Assembly: GCA_001643675.2 (NCBI GenBank) | Contig: LSRY02000009.1 | Span: forward strand, 1,125,501-1,189,500 | Direction: 5' to 3' | DNA length: 64,000 nt | Source of the DNA: Monocercomonoides exilis | Lineage: Eukaryota; Preaxostyla; Oxymonadida; Polymastigidae | Shown: positions 44,940 to 56,479 of the stretch, piece after piece | Position numbering within the stretch: position 1 is the stretch's first letter | Layout: each line of letters starts with the position of its first letter | Program-made: the position numbers and the translations under genes | The notes under the pieces: model-generated | Database searches by the model: none | What the model saw: the letters and a program-made list of their open reading frames with translations, nothing else | What the model was told of the DNA's origin: nothing

Positions 44940-45330
44940 ATAAGCAAAAATTCAGATAGAATTATCGAACATTTGAAATGAAAACCAAGAAAACAATCAC
45001 ATTTTTCAGCTTGTCTCAAATATAAAGAAAAAGATTATTAATCAACACAATTAGTATTTAACGGAAAAGATATATTAGAAATCTGCCTTATTCCAACTTA
45101 GACTTTGCAGATAAGAGTCAAAAGAATCAATGTCAGATAATATTCATTTTGTTATGGGAACGGAATGATCAACATTTTTTGATCATTCATGATCTTTTGT
45201 GGGACAAAATTAAAGTCGAGGAACTTTTCAAAAAAATTTTGCCAAATAAAGGGCAGAACAATTGCAAAAAGGTATAAACGGACTGAGGATGTCATTTTTC
45301 ATCAATTAATTTCATTCAGACTTCCACAAA
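44940..45330. other. AT-rich intergenic DNA
   Basis: Contains GGAACTTTTCAAAAAAATTT near 45220, a short stretch also found at the centre of the giant palindrome (15779). It may be a remnant of a related element. Confidence 0.4.
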
Positions 45331-45339
45331 TATTACGAT

Positions 45340-45702
45340 GACGATTATGTTGCATATGTGAAATCAACTTATCGAAGGAAATATTTGATCCAATCAACGA
45401 CTTCGTACAAAGAGTTCTCGTCATTTATTTCAGAAATGTTAGTCAACTGTTTTCGCATTTCTCAACCACATTTTCTTCTTCTTCTTCCTCCTCCTCCTCC
45501 TCCTCCTTTGCTCGCCTCATAACTCACACAGCAGCCAATGAACTGAGTGTGAAGGCAAATTTGTTTCAAGAGGAGATTAACAAGCAATTGGAGTTATTGA
45601 GGAACACAACGAGAAGAATGACACAGAAAGTGCTGGAGAGGAATCAAGCAACTTCAGAGACGTTTTTAAAAGGAGAATATTTTTATGAAGCGGAGTAGAA
45701 AT
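45340..45702 (+). pseudogene. Coiled-coil exon(s), possibly BAR/F-BAR-like
   Basis: Two overlapping plus-strand frames look protein-like: one with YVAYVKSTYRRKYLIQSTTS and SYKEFSSFISEML, and one that after a poly-Ser tract (TCT/TCC repeats at 45475-45510) reads ARLITHTAANELSVKANLFQ, INKQLELLRNTTRRMTQKV and FLKGEYFYEAE before TAG at 45700. The spacing of an Ala-rich helix, a long amphipathic helix and a Tyr-rich end recalls F-BAR domains, but no signature is decisive. The Ser tract probably caused the phase change. Confidence 0.3.
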
Positions 45703-45799
45703 GGAAGGAAGATGAGAGAGGATGGAGAAGGAAGAGGGAAGGACAAATGATGAGAAGAATAAAAAGAGAAAAGACGAGTTCGAATCAGTTTTATTCATT

Positions 45800-46625
45800 G
45801 ATTATTGATTTCCTCCTATTTCATTCCACGTTTGATGAAGAATCCAAATCGAAAAGAAAGGACTGATGTTTTGTGATGATATTTCAGTTGAAGAAAAAGA
45901 TAAAGTGAAGAAAACCAATTTCTTTCATAATTTAAAAAGTCATTTAATCGATTTGTTGAAACATTCTTTTTGCAAACTGTTTCAATAAAGTCTTTCAAAG
46001 TGTTCTTTATTAATTAGAATAGTTTAGCAAGTTGAAAAACTTGATATTTTTATTTAACAGTTTTATTTTTTATTTTTCACATGGTTTTTTCTTGATCAAT
46101 AAATACATTTTTCGCTGAAAACATAAAAAGGTTTGGTTTTGTTTTCATAAGAGTAAAGCAAACAATGTTGTGATTATATAAGTCCTTTTCTTCTCAAAAA
46201 CCGATATTTTTTGAGATGATCTTAAGTTCCACAATTAAATTTATTTTTTAAATTTTTGACTTTTTATATGACATCAAAAAAAATCAATCATATTAAGTGG
46301 AATTTTCAAATTCAAAATCGCGCAAATAGGACTGTTTGAACTTAAGTTTCTTCAGAAGGTTGTCAGATAAAAACTGATTGTGTGAATCACTTTCAATTTT
46401 TCCTTTCTCTGAGAATAAAAATTTTGAAATGAACTTTCACCTATGTTTCAATGTTTCTTTCATTTCTGGAGTATTCAACCAATTTTGAGAATGTGACTTG
46501 AATGCCCATTTTCAGAATTCGTTCTTATAACGGAAGAATCATCCTTTATTCAGATTCGTTTATATTCTGCCAAAACATGCATCTTCGCTTCATTTGCAAA
46601 GTTTGTCATCTGTATGAGTGGCTTG
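45800..46625. other. AT-rich intergenic DNA up to the DIRS insertion
   Basis: No gene is seen. It ends where homology to the DIRS internal complementary region starts, at about 46630. Confidence 0.5.
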
Positions 46626-46642
46626 TGAAATATTCGCAGTCG

Positions 46643-46745
46643 AGCGAATCAACGAACGCAAGGAGCAGGTTTGCTCCTCAATAATGAGTATTAATTTAAA
46701 GAATGGGTGGTTTAAGATCAAACTTCGCCAACAATTTAATTTTGT
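46643..46745 (+). repeat. Left inverted terminal repeat of DIRS copy B
   Basis: CAGGTTTGCTCC, AATAATGAGTATTAATTTAA and GGGTGGTTT appear in the same order in the complement of 52565-52650. The outermost 12 bases or so differ from the right end (GCAAGGAG against GCAGTGAGA), as expected for DIRS split repeats. Confidence 0.8.
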
Positions 46746-46770
46746 TCACATTCCATTGTCCACAGGCAGA

Positions 46771-48006
46771 ATGACTCAAGATACTGTTAGAGTGCCAAAT
46801 AGCGAAGGCGAGGACAGAGGATTTGATCTTGCACATAGGCTTTCAAGGGTAGAAGACATGATTGAAGAAATCACAAGAAGCCAAACACTGTCAATGCAGT
46901 CTGGAGCTACGGGGATGCTGCCAATGAGAAAAGTGAAGAGGGAACGAGCAAGGAGAAGAAGCAGATAGAGATCGAGCGAGTCGGAGTCGGGGGTAGATTT
47001 GGATGACATGATCGCAAAGCGGAAACAGGGAAAGCGTGAAAGATTAAGTCGCACATATAGCTGGATGAAGAGACGAGAAGATGAAGAAGATAGCGACTGT
47101 GATAAGGAGGAGCAAGATGTACTGGACGAGAAGGAAGGAACAGAAGACTTTGCAGGAATATTTCCCAGGGAGTGGTTGACTCCCCGGAGACAAGCGAGCG
47201 AACTGAGAATGTTCATGGATTTCTGTAAAGCTGGATCAATCAGGATGAGAGATGACGTACTGAACACATTTATTCCGGAGATCGAGAAGGAATTTTTCAC
47301 GGGACACACGGATACAAGCTGGAATGCGCTGGCCAGAACAGCCATCACAACAAAGGGGAGAAGAGATTCACCGGAAGCAAGTTGAGCAATTGAAATCCTC
47401 CAGCCGGTTCTCGAATCGGGCTTTGAGGCAGCTAAAGCAATTGCATCACTAACAGTGAAGGAACTGGAGAAGGTGCACCTTATGGAAGAGGAGAAGGAAC
47501 GATTGAGAGGATTATTTTGTGCATATGCGCTTATCGCCGACTGTATTAGCAGAATTAACCTACTGAAGGTTATCCCCCAATCGGGTTGGGAAAGCGCGAA
47601 GGGCTTTTAAGAAGGAGGAATGTCCAAAGAGGTGCCGGATAACCTGAGGAAGCTGGAAGAGAGCACCAGATTTTTTCAAGCGGAGGGAGATGCAACAGGA
47701 TACGGTGCATCTCCCGATTCCACAACGGGTTTCGGGCCCGCAACGGCCAGAAGTGGGCTCTCTGGAAGTTTCAGTTCGGGCAGGAATGCACAGAGATTCG
47801 AGTGCAGAAATCTCCAGAAACGTGTATATGGAAGGAGCTTCACGAATTTCAGGGTAATGAGGAGAACACCCCAGTTTCAGGCACAGTTTGTCCCAATCAT
47901 CACTGGAAAGCCAGCCCCTATCACTGGATTATTGTTACCAACTCCCCCAAGGATTAAAGGAGGGACAGCTACGGAAACAATAAGTGGGGCCAACAAGTGG
48001 TCGTAA
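46771..48006 (+). pseudogene. DIRS copy B gag-like ORF with three stops
   Basis: One continuous frame homologous to the copy A protein. It starts at the ATG at 46771 and includes MIEEITRSQ, EWLTPRRQASELRMFMDFCK, FFTGHTDTSWNALA and KEVPDNLRKLEEST, ending at TAA 48004. Stops: TAG at 46966-46968, TGA at 47383-47385 (copy A has CGA-type Arg at this site) and TAA near 47608 (copy A has Leu). Otherwise collinear without frameshift. Same presumed nucleoprotein role as in copy A. Confidence 0.7.
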
Positions 48007-48985
48007 GAGTAGAGTGAGAAGAGAGAGCAGCGCTTTGCCGCGAGACAGAGATGAACAGAAAGCTGTCGAATTCAGAAGGAGTGACAATACTACAGGAAGT
48101 CCCATTCAAACGAGAGATAGTTACAGGAATGGAGCCCGTGGAAGTTTGCGAGAATATCGAAGAGGCACAGAGTCCGTTCGATCGAGAGAAAAGGATAAAT
48201 CAAGAAATCTCGAGAGACCACGAGATGGGAACATGGAGAGAGAACACAGAAAAAGGCTCAGCACATCTTCGTTAGACAAGACAGAAGAACGATCGGAAAT
48301 CCGGGAAGGAAAAAGAGAAGGGAGTCTAGAGAGCTTCTGGGACTGCTATCGAGTCCCTAATTGGGAGCACACTGGAGGTGCGCTCGAAGATAGCTATCGA
48401 AGACACTCTCGAAGGAGAAGATTACACACAGATGCAGGTTGGCCACATGACGCCAGAAGTGAAAAGGAGTCAAGCGATTGGATCACCGAAGGAACAACTG
48501 CCTGGGAGGCTAGCGAACAGACTGAGCGAGTGGAGGAAGATTGGGGGAGACAAACTTGTAAGCCGTGGTATAAAAGCTCGATGGAAAAGTCCCCAGTCCC
48601 CAATCTCTCTCGAGGAGAGAAAACACAGACAAGAGTTTCGGGGAACAACGGAGATGACAAACAATTATTCATCCCTCTTGGAGGAGGAGTTGAAGGAAGG
48701 AGTGGTGAAGCCCATAAAGGAGTCGGAGGTGAAGTGGTTCAACCAGACATTCATGGTGCGAAAGAAAAACGGAAAGTGGAGGAAGATCCTGGATTGCAGA
48801 GCTCTAAACGAGAAAGTGCAGGGAAAGCACTTCAAAATGGATTCCCAGGAAACAGTGGTGGAACTCCTGGAGAAGAGCGATTGGATGACCACTCTGGACA
48901 TATCGAGTGCATACCAGTATGTAAAGGTGGACGAGCAATTCAGTCCCTATATGCGTTTCAGCTTTCAGAATCAATGCTACGCTAA
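47984..48985 (+). other. Overlapping alternative frame, copy B counterpart
   Basis: 333 open codons in the phase matching 118-1473 of copy A, ending at the same codon after LSESMLR. The upstream boundary differs. Ser/Arg/Glu-rich, no known domain. See the copy A entry. Confidence 0.3.
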
Positions 48986-50423
48986 CGTAGGGATGCCTTT
49001 TTGAGCGAAAGATGCTCCCAGAGCATTCACAAAGATAACAAAAAGGGCAGCCTCGTTCATCAGAGAAAAGTGGAAAGTCAAGCTAGTAATTTATCTGGAC
49101 GACATTTTCCTCATGCACTCAGACAGGGATGCATTGAGATTGATCTCACAGGAGATAGCCCAGTTCCTGAGAAATTTGGGCTGGATACTGTCGGAGGAGA
49201 AGCTGAAGCTAGAACCCGCAAGGAGCGTGGAGTTTTTGGGATGGAGTTGGAATTCAGAGAAGATGGAAGTGACGCTCCAAGAGAGGAAGAGAGTGCTGCT
49301 GCTAGAGGATATGCGAAAATGGATAGCACATGCAAAGAAAAGGAGTATACAAAAGACGAGAGACTTTGCAGCACTCCTCGGGAGGCTGAATTTTGTGAGG
49401 TTACAACACCCACCAGCGAGCTTGTGGATGAAGCGTATGAAATACTTGCTAAGGCAGGCAATAGCCCACGGGGGCTGGAAGGGAACGGTGATAGTCAACC
49501 CAATGATTCTGGGAGAATTAACACATTGGAGGAAAACCCTGCAGGAGAACAGACCAAGATGTCTGAGGAAGAGAACAAGGCCAGCAGTACTTACAACAGA
49601 TGCTTCAGAGCTGGGATGGGGTACAGTGTTAACAATACCGACAGAAAACAGAAAGGAGAAGATATATGTCCACGGAAGATGGACCCTCCAGGAGAGTGCG
49701 TTAGCGATAAACGAAAAGGAGTCCAGAGCAGTGTTGAGGAGATTACAGAGAAAGGGAGCATGAATGAAAGAACAGAGGATGTACCATATTTGTCTGAAGA
49801 CAGACAATATGTCCACAAGATGGACAATACAGAAGAAGAGGGGAGCGCCATCGCTCATTCCAACACTGAGAGCATTGGAGAAGAAACTGAACAGCCTGGA
49901 CATAATAATACAGACGGAACATCTCCCGGGAGAACAGAATATGGAAGCAGATGCACTCAGCCGGATGGCGAGAAAGCCGGACTACACACTGAAGGGGGAG
50001 AAAGTTGAAGAGATATTGCAAATAGTCGCACCGAGAACACTAGATATTATTTCAGTACAGATTGCTCCGGTGCTCTGCAGAAGTACTTGGAGACTATCCT
50101 CCGTGAGAAGGAAGAAAGAGAGAGGAACACCAGAAGACGACATAGTGCTAGTCCACCCGTTCCTGAGAAACATTGGACGAGTGATGAAAGAGAAGATGAA
50201 CGAAGCTCAGAGGGATCTGACGATTCTGATTCTACCAGCCTGGCGGGGGCAGACCTGGTCCCCGCTGCTGCAGCCTGAGCATTTGACAAAGACCCTGGGG
50301 ACCTTTCAGGAGTGCATGACACCGGGAACGAAGATGAGAAGGGAAGGCTGGAAATTACCCCCAGGAGAGGTAATAAGCGTTATACTGGAGAAGAGAATAT
50401 TCAGGGGAGAAACCTCTTCTTAA
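48378..50423 (+). pseudogene. DIRS copy B reverse transcriptase and RNase H
   Basis: A single frame with stops at 49002-49004 and 49761-49763, both TGA. Reverse transcriptase: KKNGKWRKILDCRALN, TTLDISSAYQYVKVD, GMPF-TGA-AKDAPRAFTK, then the catalytic VIYLDDIFLMHSD near 49095 and FLGWSWN (thumb/connection). RNase H: VLTTDASELGWGTVL (first Asp), INEKESRAVL (Glu), then after TGA KTDNMSTRW (Asp) and EADALSRM (last Asp), so all four catalytic acids survive. The frame continues to 50423, overlapping the recombinase frame. The TGA after GMPF replaces the usual Gly and is shared with copy A. Confidence 0.85.
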
Positions 50424-51783
50424 CATGGGGAGAACACGTGGGAGCAAAAGACATAGCAGCAGCAATACTGAAAAACCAGAAGAATGAAAGGGATACGTGG
50501 AGAGCGCTACGAAGATTTAAGCAGTTTCTTGATAGAGAGAGCATGGATGATACCGACCCCCTCACAATTAGAGATTCCAAATGGATTTTGGCAGAGTTAA
50601 CTGGAACGCTTTCAAACACTAACCTGTCTTGTGTAGTCATTTATCAGACAGTACGGAAAGAACTGATTTCTGTTTATCTCTTCAGAGAGACGAAGATTGA
50701 TGGGAAGAATATAGATATATTTAAAAAACTTATATGGGAGAGAAGCCGAGAAAGGGCAAGCGATGCAAATCAATGTGGGACATTCCAATAATCACAAATT
50801 GGGTAAAAGCTATTTTCAATATGACAGACCCATAAACACTTCAGAAGAAAGCCCTCATCCTCATTATGATCTTTGGAGCGTTAAGGCCAGCAGAGCTGGA
50901 GAGAATGAGAAGTGATACAACGATATTCAAGGATAATACAATACTTACGCAAGGACAGATCAAAACGTCTGGAGGTGAGATTATCAAAGTTATTTCAAAT
51001 AACCACCAAAACCCACGTATCGATGCAGTTGAAGCGCTCCAACGCTGGATGGATTTTTCAAAGACATCTTTTTGAGACAAGCATATCTGATTTGACATAG
51101 AAGGGAGTAGACCTGATAACCTGCAGAGGATCAAAGAAGAATTAGTGGCGGTCCTGAGAGAAAACTGAATACCAGACACATTTACCGCAAACTCGATAAG
51201 ACACGCTGTGATAACACATTTTGCAAGACAACAAGATGCAGATTGGAAAGCAATCAATATGTACGCGAGATGGGCGCCAGGTTCTAGAGTAACCCAGGAA
51301 TACTATACCGCGTTACCGGTGCCAGACACAAATTGGATCCTGGAGACAATCGGTGGATCAGTACCCCAGAGGGGAGAAGATTACAAGCCAGATAAGAGTG
51401 GAGATTCGAAGGAGGGTAAGCCCGAGATAGCAGAGGCAAATACGAAAGATCGCACTGAGAAATTACCAAAATCTGGTATTGAAGAAGGGAAGAAACCTAC
51501 GAGAAAGCGATTAAAAAGAAGAGAGAGTCTTCTGAAGGATGGAGGAAAGAAAAGTGAGACGGTTCAACCTCGATGTTCTACACCCCGACAACCGAGTCGT
51601 CAGAAGACACCCCCCATAATCCCCAGCAGCATCTGTGAGCTGACTGGAGAGAAGGATACAACTCCACTGAAGAAGAGAGGCAAAGATCGGAAGAAGCATA
51701 GTGGAAGAATCATCGTACAGATAGGGAATGACATTGAAGAGGTAAGGGCCAAACCGATGTCGCCTCAAAGATATCCCAAGTAA
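50312..51783 (+). pseudogene. DIRS copy B tyrosine recombinase
   Basis: The first frame (50312-50791) carries the N-terminal SAM-like domain (NERDTWRALRRFKQFLDRES). After a small frame change near 50775 the catalytic part follows: IMIFGALRPAELERM with the first catalytic Arg, then SIRHAVITHFARQQDADWKA with the second Arg, and ARWAPGSRVTQEYY with the nucleophilic Tyr. In the HxxR box the His position appears to be Asn (ANSIR). Stops: TAA near 50836 and three TGA between 51073 and 51168. A basic Lys/Ser-rich tail ends at 51783. DIRS recombinases insert circular cDNA; this copy is dead. Confidence 0.75.
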
Positions 51784-51902
51784 GGGAGGGAGAAGAGACA
51801 AGGGCCGCACCTTCATCCGCAGTCCCTCCAAACATCCGCCTCACTAGACAGTGCTAGGAAGGGGGTTTTAGATCACATGCACTGAGATAGGAGGGATTTC
51901 GA

Positions 51903-51998
51903 GACTCATTATCGAGGAGCAAACAAGCTTCTTGCGTTTGTTGATTCGCTCCATTGCGAATCAATAAAAACGCAGTGAGACAATATTTGCTCCGGAAT
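51903..51998. repeat. DIRS internal complementary region
   Basis: ACTCATTATCGAGGAGCAAA through TTGTTGATTCGCTC is the complement of the element's left edge. It is followed directly by AACGCAGTGAGAC and TTTGCTCC, the complement of the right edge. This back-to-back arrangement is the template for circle formation in DIRS replication. Confidence 0.85.
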
Positions 51999-52224
51999 AA
52001 TACGAACGCGGATGGATAGATGATACGCGGATGGGTGCGAGGAAGAGCGACATGCTAGTGAGAGGATGGCGAGAAAAAAGGGGAGAGACAGAGAAAGAGA
52101 GAAAAGAAGATCAGACGCCAGAAGTGGTTTCTGCACGTCGAAAATCTGGAAAGACACAAATAGAATGAACAAACAGCTTTAATCAAAAGCTCTCTCCTCA
52201 ACACGATAACGATTGTTTTTTACA

Positions 52225-52495
52225 CAGAAGAATCAGATTGGTCTACATAGTGCGCGATGATAGGGTTTGCTCTGACGATGCAACAGAGGAGCGGGAGGCA
52301 GAGCATAGTACACGCAGTTATCTTTTCCACGCCTCGCGAAAGCGAGAGTGGTTTTTCTTTCTGCTCCAAGATTACTCGCCTCACCGGACCCCTGCACTGA
52401 CTGCAGAAGACAGCTCCGAGGGGCAATGTCCTTTGCCCTCTGGTCTTCGTGACCAAGGCAAAAGGCGAAGTCGGTGGTGAAGTGAAGCGGATAAT
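52225..52495 (+). ncRNA. GC-rich, hairpin-rich segment in the DIRS 3' region (possible structured RNA)
   Basis: Three GC-rich hairpins lie in order. 52327-52351 has CCAC and CTCGC paired with GCGAG and GTGG around a GAAA loop (GNRA type). 52421-52438 pairs GGGCAA with TTGCCC. 52441-52455 pairs TGGTC with GACCA around TTCGT. CACCG (52382-52386) can also pair with CGGTG (52471-52475), closing the domain. No long frame is convincing and the stretch is far richer in GC than its surroundings. It could be a packaging or primer RNA signal, or captured structured RNA; the identity is unknown. Confidence 0.3.
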
Positions 52496-52564
52496 GCATT
52501 ATTTCATTAAACAATTATCAATGTTATTGTTTTGAATTTGATCTCACCCTTTTTTCCACGTCAT

Positions 52565-52650
52565 TTGGGAGGGCGAAGTTTTCACTCAAACCACCCACAC
52601 TTTAAATTAATACTCATTATCTCGGAGCAAACCTGTCTCACTGCGTTTTA
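52565..52650 (-). repeat. Right inverted terminal repeat of DIRS copy B
   Basis: Complement of the left repeat (AACCACCCAC, TTAAATTAATACTCATTATC, GGAGCAAACCTG), followed by TCTCACTGCG, which also ends copy A. Confidence 0.8.
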
Positions 52651-52882
52651 ATTAAAATAAATAATTTGGAAATTTCTCTATCGAAAAAAACAAAATACAA
52701 TCTTGAACAAGAATGCAACCGTTTTTCAATCAAAAACATTTCAATCCTTTGATTTTAAAAAAACGTCAAGTTGATATAAGTTTTTCTCGGTCATTTCAAA
52801 ATGACTGGGTTAATTTATACTTCGTTGTTGAAACTTGAAATAACACAAACAATATGAAAAGATCAATTTATTTCACATTATA

Positions 52883-54342
52883 CACCAAAAATTATTCAAG
52901 ATCGAAAAAGTTTAAAACAACATTGAAAAACTTTAATTCAACATCGAAAATTATTATTTAAAATCGAAAAAGTTTAATTCAAAATCGAAAAAAGTGAATT
53001 AGTGCAGAATTTCAGTTAAAGTCAAAACCCAGGAAATTTTATTGAAACAAATGTTGATAATTACTATTGTTTATTTATTGGAAATGTTATTCTTTTTTTT
53101 TAACAAATGTTTTCTTCGATATAGGTTGATATCAATCGATTCTTTTCTCATTTTAAAGATTGAAAATGTTTTAATTTTTCAGTTTCCAATGCAATAAATG
53201 AAATACAGTCTAAACCGGATATTATCACATCTGTTTTTGCACGACTTTTTGTGACTATATCCGATTGTGATTATAAGCGATGTGACTTAACACAGAAAAA
53301 AATGATATTTGATTTTTGAAATAATTAATTTTGGGTCTATTTTTTTATATTTGAAAAAATTTGACAAATACACATTTTTCAATAGAAATAAGAATTTTTA
53401 TTGTTTTGTTATGTTATTCAGACTTATTTAAACATTATTTTGAAAAATGGATTTTTTGAATTTTTTGATCAAAAAACCGATTTTTCAATGAAAAAATCAC
53501 CCATCATAATTAAAAATGTGACTATCTCTTTTCAGCACTGTGATTATATGCGATGAAAAATGAATGAAAAATAGGCCAAAAATGTCGGTGCATGGAAAAA
53601 TGTGACTATAAACGAATGTGATTGTATTTGATGTGATTATATCCGGTTTAGACTGTATTTCAATATCTTAAAAGAATAATTCATAATCGAAAATTAATAA
53701 TTCAATTTCGAAAATGAATATTTTTTAGATTTGTGGAATGAATAACTTGAGTTTTGTGTTTTTAATTCTATTAATTTGATTTCATCAGTTCACTTTGTTC
53801 TTGAGTATTTAAAAGATGATGCATGTCCTTTATAAAAATTTCATACGTTTTGATTGAAAGTATTTTATTTTGAAGTTAATTTGAAAAGAAAATGAATTCA
53901 TTTTTATAATAAACATTGATGATTTTAATATTTTTACCAAAGAAGAAAATTTTTTTCTATTGGGAAAAAAAATTCTAGTGTTTTTTTACAATAAACGGGA
54001 TTTATATTTAAATATTTTTATTTTGATATTCGAAAGAATGAATTTTTTTGAAATTTCTATCATTTCAGTGATGATTTTCGAAAATGGAAAAAAAAATTCA
54101 AAAATTGATTTGATTCATATATCTATTAAAAAAAACAGTTATTTAAGGATTAATATTTGATTGATTAAAAAACAACTTGAAAATTTCTAAAATCCATTCT
54201 CGAGATAAATTAAAATTTTCGGTTTTTAATGAATTTCGAAACTGAAGTATTCATTTTCGAAAACGAATTAATAAATTACGAAATCGAATTATTAATTTTC
54301 GATTTTGAATTATTTTTTTTCGAATTTGAATTATTTTTGGTG
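52883..54342. mobile_element. TA-flanked 1.46-kb element with subterminal repeats, non-coding
   Basis: Ends are CACCAAAAATTATTCAAG on the left and the complement on the right (CTTGA/AATT...ATTTTTGGTG), each next to TA (52881-52882, 54343-54344). Both ends contain arrays of a ~16-18 bp motif, AATTCAAAATCGAAAA and variants, in inverted orientation at the two ends; about six units are on the left and five on the right. No transposase. It resembles a Tc1/mariner-superfamily MITE, and a second element is nested in it. Confidence 0.7.
53206..53655. mobile_element. Nested 450-bp Tc1/mariner-type MITE
   Basis: TA, then CAGTCTAAACCGGATATTAT on the left; ATATCCGGTTTAGACTG, then TA on the right: a clean inverted repeat with the CAGT tip typical of Tc1/pogo elements. 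Internal TGTGAYTATA motifs recur about every 20 bp near both ends. Its insertion divides the subterminal repeats of the 52883-54342 element, so it is the younger insertion. Confidence 0.85.
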
Positions 54343-54344
54343 TA

Positions 54345-56460
54345 TCAAGAGATTTGATAATTTATATAAATTGAAAAAATGTTAATGCTTGAAATAAATT
54401 ATTGAATATTATCTTGATTTATAAAATTATAAATGACATATTGTTTGAAGGAAAAAAAAAAATACTAATTTTTATCAAATAAACTAATTAAAATAACTCA
54501 AAAATTGTTTAAATAAATGCATCGTATATTTTTGTGAAAATAAAGAATTTTGAAATAAAACACCAGCAAACATAATGTATTGAGAAAATGCACAAGAAAT
54601 TTTATTGTAGATCGAGTACGATAATTGAATATAGAAAGAATTGAACAAATTTTAATAAATAATATCAACTTAATTAATAGCTGAATATGTATTTATTTGA
54701 ATCAAAATATTAACTACAGTAAGTCATTAGTATAAATACCATATAAACAAAGTTTGGCTTATCATTGAACAAATTAAATACCAACAAACTTTAAAAAAAT
54801 ATACAATAAACACTGCAGTTATAGCCCCATTTTTGAAGCTTTTAAAAGTGAGGCATAACAAACAATAATAGAATAAATTTCATTCCAAAAATAACAGACT
54901 GTAACCTTTTCTTTTGGAACGTTCGCTACCAAAAAAGCATGCTTGAGACAAAACAGGTATCTGGCAGACGTATTCATAAAATTATAGTTGTAAATTAAAA
55001 GAAAGATAAATTGTTATTAAAGGCTTCTTGAAATATTTAATGCAAACCTCTCTCGCAAGTTGTGGTTGAGCTTGCCAATAACTTTTCACATTCTTATGGT
55101 TATGATCAAATGTGAAAAAATTATTTTGTCATGTGAATCACAAATATTTTTTAACACATATTGATTTTTTATTCACATATATAAAACAAATCGTGATATG
55201 ATATTTTATTTTTATTGTTATCTTGTTTTCAATATTTATTTTTGGATAATTGATGAATTAAACAATTTTTATGAATACGAATGTATTAGCGTTTTTGATT
55301 AAAAAATATAAATAAATAATAATAGGCATAGTCAAATTTTGAATGAGAGCTCTTCGTTCTTTGTTTGCAATAAGTTATTATTTTTTTCAAATTACACAAA
55401 TATTTGCCAGTTCCAGGTTTGCCACTGATGGTGATCTTCAAATATGTATATATGAATTATAAAAAAATGGTTATTAAGTTTTCATTGCACACTTATTTAT
55501 TAAAATAATGTTGAATGAATTGCCAATCATCATATGAACATTCAACATTTTATTTCTTGCGATGAATCAAAGATTAGGAACGTTTCAGAAGTTCAACATG
55601 CTTGAAACGTCACGAATGGTTTGCAGATGAAGAAATACACTTGCAACAAGACAAAGAAAGGAGAGGAAATAATTAAAAATTGAAAGAAGTACATTGAGAA
55701 AAGGAGGAAAGGAAGAAACAGAAATGGGAAATGCCATTTGTTTCCATTTTTTTTTTATGGATAGAGGTAAAGGGGCAAACAGAAAGTGAAAAGGATGCAG
55801 CTGATACTGCTAATTAGAAGAATATTTTTTTGTAATGAAAAAGGAAATCATATAAAGGAAGATTTCAATGAGCATTTATGAATATCTAATCACAAACCTT
55901 CATTATTCTTAACAACAAATAATCTCATTAATTCACTTCTTCATCTTCCAATGCATTTCAATTTCTTCACACAACTTCTTTGACTTCATTGTTGTTGTCA
56001 TCGCCTGTGAATATCTTCATTTTTTGTATCTGAATCAGAGATTGCTGGAGAAATGAAATGGAAACAAAGAAATTTGTTTGAGAATTGATACTTTAAGCGA
56101 ATGTTGAAAATGCATTTTATTTTATTTTATTTTTTTCGAAAGGGAAATGAAGAGAGGCAAGAAAATTCAACAAAAAAATAAAACTTTCGGATCCGTTTTT
56201 CATCTGAAATTGGAGCTTCACAGACTTTCTGCTTTGAGATTGGAAAGGCAAACATTTGTGCCTTCATTGAAATGTCTGCAAAGAGAATGAAGGTTGCTGT
56301 GAATTTGTCATTTTGGCCAGCCGAATGAGCAGATGACAGCAACTGCAGCGCTCACCAATTCTGAATTGATCTTCTCATTTGTCTCTCAACAAATTCATCT
56401 GATGAAAGACCAGAACGTTAATTCATTCACAATTAGCATAACTTCTTCATCTTCTAATTT
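54345..56460. other. Intergenic AT-rich DNA
   Basis: No convincing gene over 2 kb. TACAGTAAGTCATTAGTATA at 54715 could be a solo Tc1-like end, but no partner was found. A minor purine-rich stretch lies at 55640-55810. Confidence 0.4.
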
Positions 56461-56479
56461 CAACCAAACTTTTAAAGAA

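Larger units (their letters stand above)
46630..52652 (+). mobile_element. DIRS-type retrotransposon, copy B, full length
   Basis: About 6.0 kb on the plus strand: inverted terminal repeats (46643-46745 and 52565-52650), gag-like frame, RT/RNase H frame, tyrosine recombinase, and an internal complementary region (51903-51998) joining the complement of both termini. This is the diagnostic DIRS plan, and no integrase or LTR is present. All frames carry stops (TAG 46966, TGA 47383, TAA 47608, TAG 48273, TGA 49002, TGA 49761, and several in the recombinase), so the copy is defective. Its GC content is clearly above the flanks. Confidence 0.9.

Noticed and set aside
49001-50008. 335-codon plus-strand frame overlapping RT/RNase H
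   Set aside because: The overlapping frame carries the YLDD and RNase H residues; this one has no motif and arises from purine-rich codons.
54715-54745. Possible Tc1-like end TACAGTAAGTCATTAG
   Set aside because: No inverted partner or internal transposase was found nearby.
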